Assembly: GCA_963921255.3 (NCBI GenBank)
Contig: CAWUEW020000003.1
Location: 744,001 to 808,000 of the forward strand
Direction: 5' to 3'
Source of the DNA: JANSYL01 sp963921255
GTDB lineage: Bacteria > Pseudomonadota > Alphaproteobacteria > Rhodobacterales > Rhodobacteraceae
DNA length: 64,000 nt
The position numbers and the translations under genes were made by a program. Shown in pieces: positions 54,803 through 63,357 of the stretch (position 1 is the stretch's first letter; the number at the start of each line of letters is the position of its first letter). The notes under the pieces are model-generated. The model did no database searches. It was not told the origin of the DNA and saw nothing but the letters and a program-made list of their open reading frames with translations.

Positions 54803-55597
54803 CTATTTTTGGTAACCAAAATGCACAATCCAGTTCTGATATTTGCGGTCGAACATACGGCTAATTCTTTCACTGCTCTCTACGGGCGAACTTACTCCAA
54901 CATGTGCAGGGTGAAGCATTGTTCGACTGTCAACGAGGGTCACGTTATCTCTCCAGCGAGACACGGTTTCTCGTGAGAAAAATAATTTCAAGAATTTTCC
55001 AACACGAATTTGTCTATTTACGTTTCTGACAAGCTTTTGCCAAAGCGCCATAACTCTGATCTTTACGATCGATTTATTACTCTTTTTGAGTTCATCCACA
55101 TTCCTAATGGCTTTGGTTGCTGCTTCTTGACTAAACGGAATCCTAAAGTATTCGGAAGAATCTGCCAAGATATCGGAACCTTTCTGCAGCATATTCTCGT
55201 ATCTTAGGATCTTTACAGAATTTAAAGTAGACATACGTAACGAAATATCAGAATGGTGATCAAGACTCGTAAAAACCTTGCTATCAGAGAAGCCCCACAC
55301 ACGCTTCATTGAGACGGCAACTTCCCGGATGTCTCGCACAGAATACAAGTGCAGGATCTCTCCTGCCTCAACTCCCTCATTGAGGATTTTCGGAAGAAAC
55401 TCATGAGTCTTAATTAGAAAGAAGTCTTTGGATCTGGCCAATTCTCGAAGCTTGTGCGCTTCTTCGTTGAGTCTGTCAGCAGAATAAAAACCCAAAATAT
55501 TAAGATCTACGACCACTTCGAAATATTCGCGCAGAAGATTGTAGTTGGCGGTCGAGCCGGAGCGAGGCATTCCATTACAGATAATTAACAATGTCAT
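54803..55597 (-). CDS. Sulfotransferase domain protein
   Basis: This 264-aa protein has the PAPS loop GMPRSGSTANYNLLREYF near residues 9-26 and a VRDIREVAVSMKRVW region that fits the 3'-phosphate site. It is distinct from the sulfotransferase at 52232-53176. It starts 10 nt after the fcl stop and is AT-rich. Sulfation of the fucose or another sugar is inferred from position only. Confidence 0.8.
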   Translation of the reverse strand: MTLLIICNGMPRSGSTANYNLLREYFEVVVDLNILGFYSADRLNEEAHKLRELARSKDFFLIKTHEFLPKILNEGVEAGEILHLYSVRDIREVAVSMKRVWGFSDSKVFTSLDHHSDISLRMSTLNSVKILRYENMLQKGSDILADSSEYFRIPFSQEAATKAIRNVDELKKSNKSIVKIRVMALWQKLVRNVNRQIRVGKFLKLFFSRETVSRWRDNVTLVDSRTMLHPAHVGVSSPVESSERISRMFDRKYQNWIVHFGYQK

Positions 55598-55606
55598 GCT
55601 CCGTAT

Positions 55607-56557
55607 TCAATTGTAGTTAGCGTCAACTTGAGCATGGCTCCAACCTGCATATGTGGCCGCCAGCCCGTCTTTCAAGCTACGCGCATTGTTCCAGCCCAAT
55701 TCGTGCAAGCGGCGGCTATCCATGAATTTGCGGGGTGTCCCATCTGGTTTTGTAGGGTCGAAGACCAGTTCCGCCTCATACTCCACGACTGCTGCAATCG
55801 TCTCTGCCAATTCGCGAATGGAAACCTCTACGCCGCTGCCTACGTTGATCGGCATCTCGCCTGAATAGTCCTTAAGCAAGAACACCAGCGCATCCGCCAG
55901 GTCATCCACATGCAAGAACTCGCGCAAGGGCGTGCCTGTGCCCCACAGGGTAACCGTGGGCGCTCCGGCGGCCTTGGCCTCGTGGAACTTGCGCAAAAGG
56001 GCTGGCAGCACATGGCTGGTTTGCAGATCGTAATTGTCGCCTGGGCCATACAGGTTGGTGGGCTGCGCGCTGATGAAATTTGCGCCATATTGCTTCCGAA
56101 AGGCTTGGCAGAGTTTGATACCGGCGATCTTGGCGATGGCATACCACTCGTTGGTGGGCTCTAACGGCCCGGTCAGCAAAGCATCTTCTCTGATCGGCTG
56201 GTCTGCGAATTTCGGGTAGATGCACGAGGAGCCGAGAAATAGCAGTTTCTCCACCCCCACTGCATGGGCTGAAGTAATGACATTCGTCTGTAGCGTGAGG
56301 TTATCGGCAAGAAAGTCCACCGGATAGGTGTTGTTGGCGTGAATGCCCCCGACCTTTGCCGCGGCCAGGATGACCGCGTCAGGTTTTTCCGCCTTGAACC
56401 ATTCGCGCACTGCGTGCTGGTTGGTCAGGTCCAACACATCGCGGCCCGCGGTGATCACATCGCACGGTTCGTAGGCCAAGCGCCGCACCAACGCGCCCCC
56501 AACCATGCCGCGATGACCGGCGACGAAAACGCGCTTTCCTGCAAGCTCGAACGCCAT
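55607..56557 (-). CDS. fcl: GDP-L-fucose synthase
   Basis: This 316-aa enzyme performs the final epimerase/reductase steps from GDP-4-keto-6-deoxymannose to GDP-L-fucose. It has GHRGMVGGALVRRL as the NADP loop, SSCIYPKFADQPIRED, and YAIAK with catalytic Tyr and Lys. Length is normal. AGAGGGT precedes ATG 56557, and gmd lies 100 bp upstream in the same operon. Confidence 0.93.
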   Translation of the reverse strand: MAFELAGKRVFVAGHRGMVGGALVRRLAYEPCDVITAGRDVLDLTNQHAVREWFKAEKPDAVILAAAKVGGIHANNTYPVDFLADNLTLQTNVITSAHAVGVEKLLFLGSSCIYPKFADQPIREDALLTGPLEPTNEWYAIAKIAGIKLCQAFRKQYGANFISAQPTNLYGPGDNYDLQTSHVLPALLRKFHEAKAAGAPTVTLWGTGTPLREFLHVDDLADALVFLLKDYSGEMPINVGSGVEVSIRELAETIAAVVEYEAELVFDPTKPDGTPRKFMDSRRLHELGWNNARSLKDGLAATYAGWSHAQVDANYN

Positions 56558-56657
56558 GTTAGGTAACCCTCTTTCTTTCGAAACCCATGGTGATAGCGTC
56601 CAAGCGGTGCGATGGACGACGCGTTACGTCGAGAACCCTTTCAAGGAGCAGCATGTC

Positions 56658-57779
56658 TTATCCTTCCGTCGCGACAGGCAAATCCAGCCCGTGTTGCTTA
56701 AGCAACGCCACCCGACGGGCGGCCTTCAGATCTTCGGCGACCATCTCCGCACACATTTCTTGCGCTGTGATCTCGGGTAACCAGCCAAGTCTTTCGTTTG
56801 CTTTCGTCGGATCACCCAACAGCGTCTCCACCTCGGCCGGCCGGAAATAACGCGGGTCAATCCGCATGATAATATCGCCGGGCTTGACCGCCGGGGCCGA
56901 GTCGGAGGTGACGGCGGTCACCTTGGCGACCTCATCCACACCTTCGCCAATGAACGCCAATTCGATGCCCAGTTCGGCGGCCGACCACGAGATGAATTCG
57001 CGCACGCTGTATTGCACGCCCGTCGCAATCACATAGTCGGTTGGCATGTCTTGCTGCAGCATCATCCACTGCATCCGGACGTAGTCCTTGGCGTGGCCCC
57101 AATCCCGCAAACTGTCGATATTGCCCATGTACAGGCACTCCTCGAGCCCCTGTGCGATGTTGGCCATGCCGCGGGTGATCTTGCGTGTGACGAAGGTTTC
57201 GCCGCGGCGTGGGCTTTCATGGTTGAACAGAATACCGTTGCAGGCGTGCATGCCGTAAGCTTCACGGTAGTTCACGACAATCCAGTAAGCGTACATCTTC
57301 GCAACCGCGTAGGGCGACCGCGGATGGAACGGGGTCGTTTCACGCTGTGGCGTTTCCTGCACGAGGCCGTACAATTCCGAGGTCGATGCCTGGTAGAACC
57401 GCGTTTTCTTTTCCAGCCCAAGGAACCGAATGGCCTCCAACAGGCGCAGGGTCCCGATGGCGTCCACGTCGGCGGTGTATTCGGGCGCTTCGAAGCTGAC
57501 GGCCACGTGGGATTGGGCGCCCAGGTTGTACACTTCGTCCGGCTCAACTTCGCGCAAGATGCGGGTCAGGTTCGAGCTGTCGGTCAGGTCGCCGTAGTGC
57601 AATTTCAGGCGCTGGTTTTCCGTGTGCGCATCTTCGTAGATGTGGTCGATGCGCTGCGTGTTGAACAGCGAAGCCCGGCGTTTGATGCCGTGCACTTCGT
57701 ATCCCTTTTCCAAAAGGAACTCGGCCAGGTAACTTCCGTCCTGGCCCGTAATCCCTGTGATCAGTGCCGTCTTTGCCAT
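56658..57779 (-). CDS. gmd: GDP-mannose 4,6-dehydratase
   Basis: This 373-aa enzyme converts GDP-mannose to GDP-4-keto-6-deoxymannose. It has TGITGQDGSYLAEFLL, the catalytic STSELYG and YAVAK motifs, and NHESPRRGETFVTRKI, all typical of Gmd. It starts 11 nt after the manC stop, with GAGG upstream, so manC-gmd-fcl form one GDP-fucose operon. Confidence 0.95.
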   Translation of the reverse strand: MAKTALITGITGQDGSYLAEFLLEKGYEVHGIKRRASLFNTQRIDHIYEDAHTENQRLKLHYGDLTDSSNLTRILREVEPDEVYNLGAQSHVAVSFEAPEYTADVDAIGTLRLLEAIRFLGLEKKTRFYQASTSELYGLVQETPQRETTPFHPRSPYAVAKMYAYWIVVNYREAYGMHACNGILFNHESPRRGETFVTRKITRGMANIAQGLEECLYMGNIDSLRDWGHAKDYVRMQWMMLQQDMPTDYVIATGVQYSVREFISWSAAELGIELAFIGEGVDEVAKVTAVTSDSAPAVKPGDIIMRIDPRYFRPAEVETLLGDPTKANERLGWLPEITAQEMCAEMVAEDLKAARRVALLKQHGLDLPVATEG

Positions 57780-57790
57780 CGCGTCCTCAT

Positions 57791-59209
57791 TCAGCCTTTC
57801 GCCCCTTGCCCGCGGGAGTAGACATCTTCGTATCGAATGATGTCATCCTCACCCAAATAGGCGCCGGTCTGTACTTCGATTAAAACCATTGGAAATTTGC
57901 CCGGATTCTCCATCCGGTGCTTGGACCCGAGCGGGATGTAAACCGATTGGTTCTCGCTCACGATCATTACCTCGTCATCCACCGTGACCTGCGCCGTGCC
58001 TTCGACGACAATCCAGTGCTCCGACCGGTGCATGTGCGATTGCAGGCTGAGCGCTGCGCCGGGCTTCACAACGATGCGTTTCACCTGAAAGCGCGGCCCA
58101 AGCGCCAGCGTTTCGAACCATCCCCACGGACGATGGTCCCGTGTGAACTCCGTCGCCTGCTTTGCGCCTTTTTCTTTCAAGGAGGCTACGGCTTTTTTAA
58201 CGTCCTGAGATCGGCTGGCGTCGGCCACCAGAACGGCATCCGATGTCGCGACCACGATGGTGTCTTTGAGGCCAATGCCGACCAGTTCAATCCCGTCGGA
58301 TTCGGCGCGCAGCATCGAATCTTCACAATCGATCGCCGTTGCGGGGCCGTCCGTGACCATCGACCCGCCGCGTTCCCGCCAGACCGCGCTCCAATCGCCC
58401 AGGTCAGACCACGCGCCGCCGTAGGGCACCACGCTCAGCTTCTCGGTTTTCTCCATGATCGCGAAATCGATCGAGATGTCCTCGACCCGCGCCCAAGGTT
58501 CTTCGGCCAGTCGGAAAAAATTGAGATCGCTGCGCATCGCATCGACGGCTTCTGCGACCGGGCCGATCAGTTTGGGCGCATGCTGTTCGAAGGCCGTGAT
58601 CATGGCCTCGGCGGTGAACAGAAAAATCCCCGCATTCCAGAGGAACTTGCCGCTTTCCAGCATGGATTGTGCGGTCTGGTGATCGGGCTTTTCCACGAAG
58701 CGGGTCAGTGCGACCGGGCCGCTGTCCGGCGCCTCGGACAACTCTAGAAACCCGTAGCCCGTTTCGGGGCGGTCCGGCGCAATGCCGAATGTCAAGATAT
58801 CGCCCCGTTCGGCGGCGGGCTGACCAATTGCAATGGCGCGCCGGAACGCTTCCGGATCTTCGATGACGTGGTCGGTCGGGGCCACCAGCATCAGCGTTTT
58901 CGGGTCGCTTTTTGCCAAGTGCAGCGCGGCGGCGAGGATCGCCGGTGCCGTGTTCCGGCCGTCCGGTTCGATCAGGATCGTTCCGTCGTCGATCCCGGTT
59001 TCGGCCAATTGCTCGGTGACGATGAAGCGAAAATCGCTGCCGGTAATCACCAACGGAGCCGCAAAGCCGGCGCCGGACATCCGCTTGGCCGTCGACTGAA
59101 AGAGCGTCTCTTCACCGACGAGGCGGGTGAACTGTTTCGGGTAGCTTTTGCGACTCAGGGGCCACAGCCGCGTGCCCGAGCCGCCGCACAACAAGACCGG
59201 TGTAATCAT
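57791..59209 (-). CDS. manC: Mannose-1-phosphate guanylyltransferase / mannose-6-phosphate isomerase
   Basis: This 472-aa bifunctional enzyme supplies GDP-mannose. The nucleotidyltransferase part has GGSGTRLWPLSRKSYPKQF and FVEKPD; the C-terminal cupin isomerase has RPWGWFE, QSHMHRSEHWIVVEG and VYIPLGSKHRMENPG. Length is normal. I chose ATG 59209, behind GGAGA; the long upstream extension is not family-like. It starts the operon that carries gmd and fcl. A decayed second copy is at 40099. Confidence 0.95.
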   Translation of the reverse strand: MITPVLLCGGSGTRLWPLSRKSYPKQFTRLVGEETLFQSTAKRMSGAGFAAPLVITGSDFRFIVTEQLAETGIDDGTILIEPDGRNTAPAILAAALHLAKSDPKTLMLVAPTDHVIEDPEAFRRAIAIGQPAAERGDILTFGIAPDRPETGYGFLELSEAPDSGPVALTRFVEKPDHQTAQSMLESGKFLWNAGIFLFTAEAMITAFEQHAPKLIGPVAEAVDAMRSDLNFFRLAEEPWARVEDISIDFAIMEKTEKLSVVPYGGAWSDLGDWSAVWRERGGSMVTDGPATAIDCEDSMLRAESDGIELVGIGLKDTIVVATSDAVLVADASRSQDVKKAVASLKEKGAKQATEFTRDHRPWGWFETLALGPRFQVKRIVVKPGAALSLQSHMHRSEHWIVVEGTAQVTVDDEVMIVSENQSVYIPLGSKHRMENPGKFPMVLIEVQTGAYLGEDDIIRYEDVYSRGQGAKG

Positions 59210-59740
59210 CGAAGCCGTCTCCGCACGAAAATCAGGTCCGCTATAAGTCGGGGCTGTGCTGTAGGCTAGGATTTCTTTGAACCCCGCAGCGGGATAGCCA
59301 CGCGCTGCCCTCCATTTGGGTGGGTGGATACGCGGGATGCAGCGGCAAAAGGCAAGCTGCGGTTGCCGTGGATGTGGGCGGGCTGTTGGCCCGATCCCGC
59401 GACGGGTGGCACAAACCTGCACAACTGCATCCTGAGGAGCGGCTTGCTGCGTTAACCTCTTTGCGCGTCGCCCCGAACCGCGCGCGCCCACGCCCGGCCA
59501 TATTGGCACCGCGTCCAAAGGGTGCTTTGCGACGCACCGAATGCGCCGGGTCCATCTCGCGACGGATTGCACGGGCGCGTTAGTCATTTTGCCGCGTGCC
59601 TGTCTTTTTGGCGTCTCGCCTATTCTTTCAACGAAGCTGTAATCAAATCGCCCTCCTGAAATTTACCATTTGATAAAAAATCGGACCCGTGTCAGCCTGA
59701 CCGGGACAAAACGCCATTCGCTCACAGGGAAAGGGACCCG
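59210..59740. promoter_or_regulatory. Divergent promoter region between manC and preT
   Basis: This 531-bp stretch has no convincing gene; small frames inside it look like chance. The manC-proximal part likely holds that operon's promoter. The preT-proximal part (59640-59740) is AT-rich and includes an RutR-like near-palindrome at 59662-59677. Confidence 0.55.
59662..59677. promoter_or_regulatory. RutR-like operator upstream of preT (weak)
   Basis: TTTACCATTTGATAAA is a near-palindrome with one arm mismatch. Compared with the RutR consensus TTGACCANNTGGTCAA, it matches 11 of 14 defined positions. It lies 64 bp before the preT start. Given the true match at 63276, RutR control of preTA is plausible. 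Confidence 0.5.
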
Positions 59741-61075
59741 ATGACGAACAGCCCTTGGACCCCCGGGATCGCACCGGGCCGGCTTGATGCCGACACGCTC
59801 TCCGAGAATTTTGCGGATTTGCATGCGCCGCTGGACGACCACGAAGCGCTGGTTGCGGCGGACCGCTGCTATTTCTGCCATGATGCGCCTTGCATCACGG
59901 CATGCCCGACCTCGATCGACATTCCGCTGTTCATTCGCCAGATCGCGACCGGAACGCCCGAGGCTGGGGCCAAGACGATTTTCGACCAGAATATTCTGGG
60001 GGGCATGTGCGCCCGGGTGTGTCCGACTGAAACCTTGTGTGAAGAAGCCTGCGTGCGCGAAGTCGCCGAGGGCAAGCCGGTGCTTATCGGGCAATTGCAA
60101 CGCTACGCCACGGACCGGCTGATGGGGCAGGGTGTGCATCCCTATGACCGGGCACCCGCAAGCGGCAAGCGTGTCGCGGTTGTCGGTGCCGGACCGGCAG
60201 GGCTGGCCTGTGCCCATCGTCTGGCCATGCACGGCCATGAAGTTGTGATGTACGACGCCCGCCCGAAGGCGGGGGGACTCAATGAATACGGGATCGCCTA
60301 TTACAAGACGGTCGGCGGATTTGCCGAGGCCGAGGTCGATTGGCTGCTGCAGATCGGTGGAATCACCCTCGTTCAGGGCAAGGCGCTTGGCCGCGACATG
60401 AGCCTCGCCGACCTCAGCGCCGAGAATGACGCGGTGTTTCTTGGGATGGGCCTGTCCGGCGTGAACGCCCTGTGTGCAGATGGTGAAACGCGCGACGGTG
60501 TTCTGGACGCCGTGGGCTTCATTTCGGATCTGCGGCAGGCGGGCGATCTGGCGGGCTTGCCAGTCGGGCGGAACGTAGTCGTGATCGGCGGTGGCATGAC
60601 GGCCATTGATGCGGCCGTTCAATCCAAGCTTCTGGGCGCCGAGAACGTCACCCTTCTTTATCGGCGCGGGCGCGATGCCATGCCGGCCAGCCGTTATGAA
60701 CAGGACCTTGCCGCGTCCAAAGGGGTGCGGTTCATCTTCAACGCCATGCCGATCGAGGTTCTGGGCAACGGATCGGTCACGGCCTTGCGGGCCGAGTACA
60801 CCACCTCCGAAGGGCGCAGTCTTGTCGGTACGGGTGAGACCTTCGACATCCCGGCCGATCAGGTGCTCAAGGCCATCGGCCAGACGCTGGAAGGCCAACC
60901 AGACGGGTTGGAGCTGGCGGGCGGAAAGATCGCCGTGACCGGGGCCGGGCGCACCTCAACCGACGGTGTCTGGGCCGGTGGCGATTGTGCCGCTGGTGGT
61001 GACGACCTGACCGTGACCGCAGTCGCGGAAGGCCGCGACGCCGCCGAAGACATCCACGCCGCGCTCATGTCCTGA
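59741..61075 (+). CDS. preT: Dihydropyrimidine dehydrogenase (NAD+) subunit PreT
   Basis: This 444-aa iron-sulfur flavoprotein is the electron-transfer subunit that takes electrons from NAD(P)H to reduce uracil or thymine in PreA. Cysteines at 43, 46, 51, 55, 90, 94, 100 and 104 are placed as in the two N-terminal [4Fe-4S] clusters of this family. GAGPAGLACAHRLA binds FAD, and a second Rossmann motif follows (VVIGGGMTAID). AGGGAAAGGG precedes ATG 59741. It is followed 80 bp later by preA. Confidence 0.92.
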   Translation: MTNSPWTPGIAPGRLDADTLSENFADLHAPLDDHEALVAADRCYFCHDAPCITACPTSIDIPLFIRQIATGTPEAGAKTIFDQNILGGMCARVCPTETLCEEACVREVAEGKPVLIGQLQRYATDRLMGQGVHPYDRAPASGKRVAVVGAGPAGLACAHRLAMHGHEVVMYDARPKAGGLNEYGIAYYKTVGGFAEAEVDWLLQIGGITLVQGKALGRDMSLADLSAENDAVFLGMGLSGVNALCADGETRDGVLDAVGFISDLRQAGDLAGLPVGRNVVVIGGGMTAIDAAVQSKLLGAENVTLLYRRGRDAMPASRYEQDLAASKGVRFIFNAMPIEVLGNGSVTALRAEYTTSEGRSLVGTGETFDIPADQVLKAIGQTLEGQPDGLELAGGKIAVTGAGRTSTDGVWAGGDCAAGGDDLTVTAVAEGRDAAEDIHAALMS

Positions 61076-61155
61076 GCCGACCTGAACCAGACCAACCGGA
61101 CCAAGCGGGGTTTCAGTCGAAACGCCCTCCGGCCGACCCAAAGGGAGACAGACCC

Positions 61156-62457
61156 ATGGCAGACCTTTCTTCAGACTTCCTCGGCATCAAATCCCCGAAC
61201 CCGTTCTGGCTGGCCTCGGCCCCGCCGACGGACAAGGCTTACAACGTCGTGCGGGCCTTCGAGGCCGGGTGGGGCGGTGTCGTCTGGAAGACACTGGGCG
61301 AAGCCGGCCCGCCGATCGTCAACGTCAACGGGCCACGCTATGGCGCCATCTGGGGGGCGGATCGACGGCTTTTGGGCCTCAACAACATCGAATTGATCAC
61401 CGACCGTCCGCTGGAGGTGAACCTCCAGGAGATCAAACAGGTCAAGCGTGATTGGCCGGACCGGGCGATGATCGTGTCGCTGATGGTGCCCTGCGTCGAA
61501 GAAGCGTGGAAAGCCATCCTTCCATTGGTCGAAGACACCGGCGCGGATGGGATCGAATTGAACTTCGGTTGCCCGCACGGGATGAGCGAACGCGGCATGG
61601 GCTCGGCCGTGGGGCAGGTGCCCGAGTATATCGAGATGGTCACCCGGTGGTGCAAGCAGAACACCCGCATGCCGGTGATCGTGAAGCTGACGCCCAACAT
61701 CACCGATGTGCGCTATCCGGCCCGGGCCGCCAAGGCGGGCGGGGCGGATGCGGTGTCGCTCATCAACACGATTTCGTCGATCACGTCGGTTGATCTGGGC
61801 ACCTTCAGCCCCGAGCCCTCCATTGACGGCAAAGGCTCCCATGGCGGGTATTGTGGCCCGGCGGTCAAGCCGATTGCCTTGAACATGGTGGCCGAGATTG
61901 CCCGCGATCCGGAAACCCACGGATTGCCGATTTCGGGCATTGGCGGCGTCACCACGTGGCGCGATGCAGCCGAATTCCTGGCCCTTGGCGCCGGCACGGT
62001 GCAGGTCTGCACGGCGGCGATGACCTACGGATTCAAGATCGTCGAAGAGATGAAATCGGGCCTCTCTCAGTATCTGGACGAAAGCGGCCAGAGCCTGGAT
62101 GACCTGATCGGGCGGGCCGTCCCGAACGTGACGGATTGGCAGTATCTGAACCTCAACTACGTCACCAAGGCCCGAATCAACCAGGATCTCTGCATTTCCT
62201 GCGGGCGTTGCTACGCAGCCTGCGAAGACACCTCGCACCAGGCCATTTCCATGACCGAAGATCGTGTCTTTGATGTGATTGATGAGGAATGCGTGGCCTG
62301 CAACCTCTGCGTGAATGTCTGCCCGGTGGAAGACTGCATCACGATGGAGCGGCTTGAAGAAGGCGTCGTCGACGCGCGGACCGGCAAGACGATCTCGGAC
62401 GACTACGCCAACTGGACCACACATCCCAATAACCCGTCCGCGCAGGCGGCCGAGTAA
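61156..62457 (+). CDS. preA: Dihydropyrimidine dehydrogenase (NAD+) subunit PreA
   Basis: This 433-aa catalytic subunit reduces uracil and thymine to dihydro forms, the first step of reductive pyrimidine degradation. The FMN barrel carries active-site Cys139 in NFGCPHGMSERGMG. The C-terminus has two ferredoxin-like cluster motifs, CISCGRCYAAC and CVACNLCVNVCP. GGGAG lies upstream of the start. The gene ends shortly before a strong hairpin. Confidence 0.94.
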   Translation: MADLSSDFLGIKSPNPFWLASAPPTDKAYNVVRAFEAGWGGVVWKTLGEAGPPIVNVNGPRYGAIWGADRRLLGLNNIELITDRPLEVNLQEIKQVKRDWPDRAMIVSLMVPCVEEAWKAILPLVEDTGADGIELNFGCPHGMSERGMGSAVGQVPEYIEMVTRWCKQNTRMPVIVKLTPNITDVRYPARAAKAGGADAVSLINTISSITSVDLGTFSPEPSIDGKGSHGGYCGPAVKPIALNMVAEIARDPETHGLPISGIGGVTTWRDAAEFLALGAGTVQVCTAAMTYGFKIVEEMKSGLSQYLDESGQSLDDLIGRAVPNVTDWQYLNLNYVTKARINQDLCISCGRCYAACEDTSHQAISMTEDRVFDVIDEECVACNLCVNVCPVEDCITMERLEEGVVDARTGKTISDDYANWTTHPNNPSAQAAE

Positions 62458-62480
62458 GGCGGGACAGAAAAAAAGCATTT

Positions 62481-62500
62481 CGGGGGGCTGCGGCCCCCCG
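62481..62500. terminator. Bidirectional hairpin terminator between preA and rutR
   Basis: CGGGGGGC (62481-62488) and GCCCCCCG (62493-62500) pair perfectly around a TGCG loop. On the minus strand a run of seven T follows after six bases, so it should end rutR transcripts; on the plus strand the following TGTCTT is weaker. It lies between convergent genes. Confidence 0.8.
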
Positions 62501-62520
62501 TGTCTTGTGTGCGATCGCGG

Positions 62521-63138
62521 TTAGGGCGCGGGCGCCAGCATGCTGCGGAACAGCCCGTCCAAATACCCTTCGGCTTCCGTGAACGGATCGCGCTCCGGCC
62601 CGAGAACGGCGCGCACCTGCACGTCGAAATCGGCATAGTGTTGGGTCAGGGACCAGATCGAAAAGATCAGGTGGTGCGGGTCGACCGGCGCGATTTTCCC
62701 GGCCTCGGACCAGGCGCGGATCACCTCGGCCTTGTCGTCCACCAGTGTCTTCAGGTCGGTCGCAAGCGCCTCTCCGATGCGCGGCGCGCCTTGCACGATC
62801 TCCTGCGCGAACAACCGGGATTCACGCGGGAAATCGCGGCTCAGCTCCAGTTTGCGGCGCACATAAGCCAGCACCTCGTCGGTTGGGTCGCCGTTCGGAT
62901 CCAGCGCCCGCAGCGGGTCGAGCCAGGTGTCCATCAACTCGCTCAGCAAGCTGACATGGATCGCGTCCTTGGTCGGGAAATAATAGAGCAAATTCGGTTT
63001 CGAGAGACCGGCCTCGCGCGCAATCTGGTCGACCGTGGCCCCGCGGAATCCGTGCTGCGAGAACACGTTCAAAGCCGCTTCCAGGATGGCGGCTCGGTTC
63101 TTGCGCTGGATGCGTGTCTGGCCGGGCTGGTCCTTCAT
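62521..63138 (-). CDS. rutR: TetR family regulator, RutR-type
   Basis: This 205-aa protein has an N-terminal TetR helix-turn-helix (about 14-60; VDQIAREAGLSKPNLLYYFPTKDAI) and a C-terminal domain typical of RutR (SIWSLTQHYADFDVQVRAVL). E. coli RutR is released from DNA by uracil, so this one probably senses pyrimidines. It is divergent from the hydrolase with a RutR box between, and convergent with preA. Pyrimidine pathway control is inferred from family and site. Confidence 0.9.
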   Translation of the reverse strand: MKDQPGQTRIQRKNRAAILEAALNVFSQHGFRGATVDQIAREAGLSKPNLLYYFPTKDAIHVSLLSELMDTWLDPLRALDPNGDPTDEVLAYVRRKLELSRDFPRESRLFAQEIVQGAPRIGEALATDLKTLVDDKAEVIRAWSEAGKIAPVDPHHLIFSIWSLTQHYADFDVQVRAVLGPERDPFTEAEGYLDGLFRSMLAPAP

Positions 63139-63275
63139 GCGCGCCGGGCCGCCCTGGGTTCACAGAGCGCCCAACCGATGGGCAGGTTTTGCGGGTTCGC
63201 CATCCTTTGCACCGCTTGTTTCCCGTCGTTAACGTTCAATTCATTGACTGGACCGTCCCCTCTGCTAGCGTGAGT

Positions 63276-63291
63276 TTGACCGGTTGGTCAA
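63276..63291. promoter_or_regulatory. RutR operator
   Basis: TTGACCGGTTGGTCAA has perfect TTGACC/GGTCAA arms and fits the RutR consensus TTGACCANNTGGTCAA at 13 of 14 defined positions. It lies between divergent rutR and the hydrolase, 67 bp before the latter's start, so it can control both genes. Confidence 0.85.
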
Positions 63292-63357
63292 AAAGAAAAG
63301 ACAACACTGTCGCGTCGCAGCAGAATGCGCCACGGCTCTGACAGAAGGGACACGACC

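Noticed and set aside
59320..59583. An 87-codon frame in the manC-preT gap
   Set aside because: No ribosome-binding site and Arg/Ala-rich composition; likely chance.
57791..59587. A 598-codon minus-strand frame covering manC
   Set aside because: The family starts at ATG 59209 with a ribosome-binding site; the additional 126 codons are unlike any sugar enzyme.
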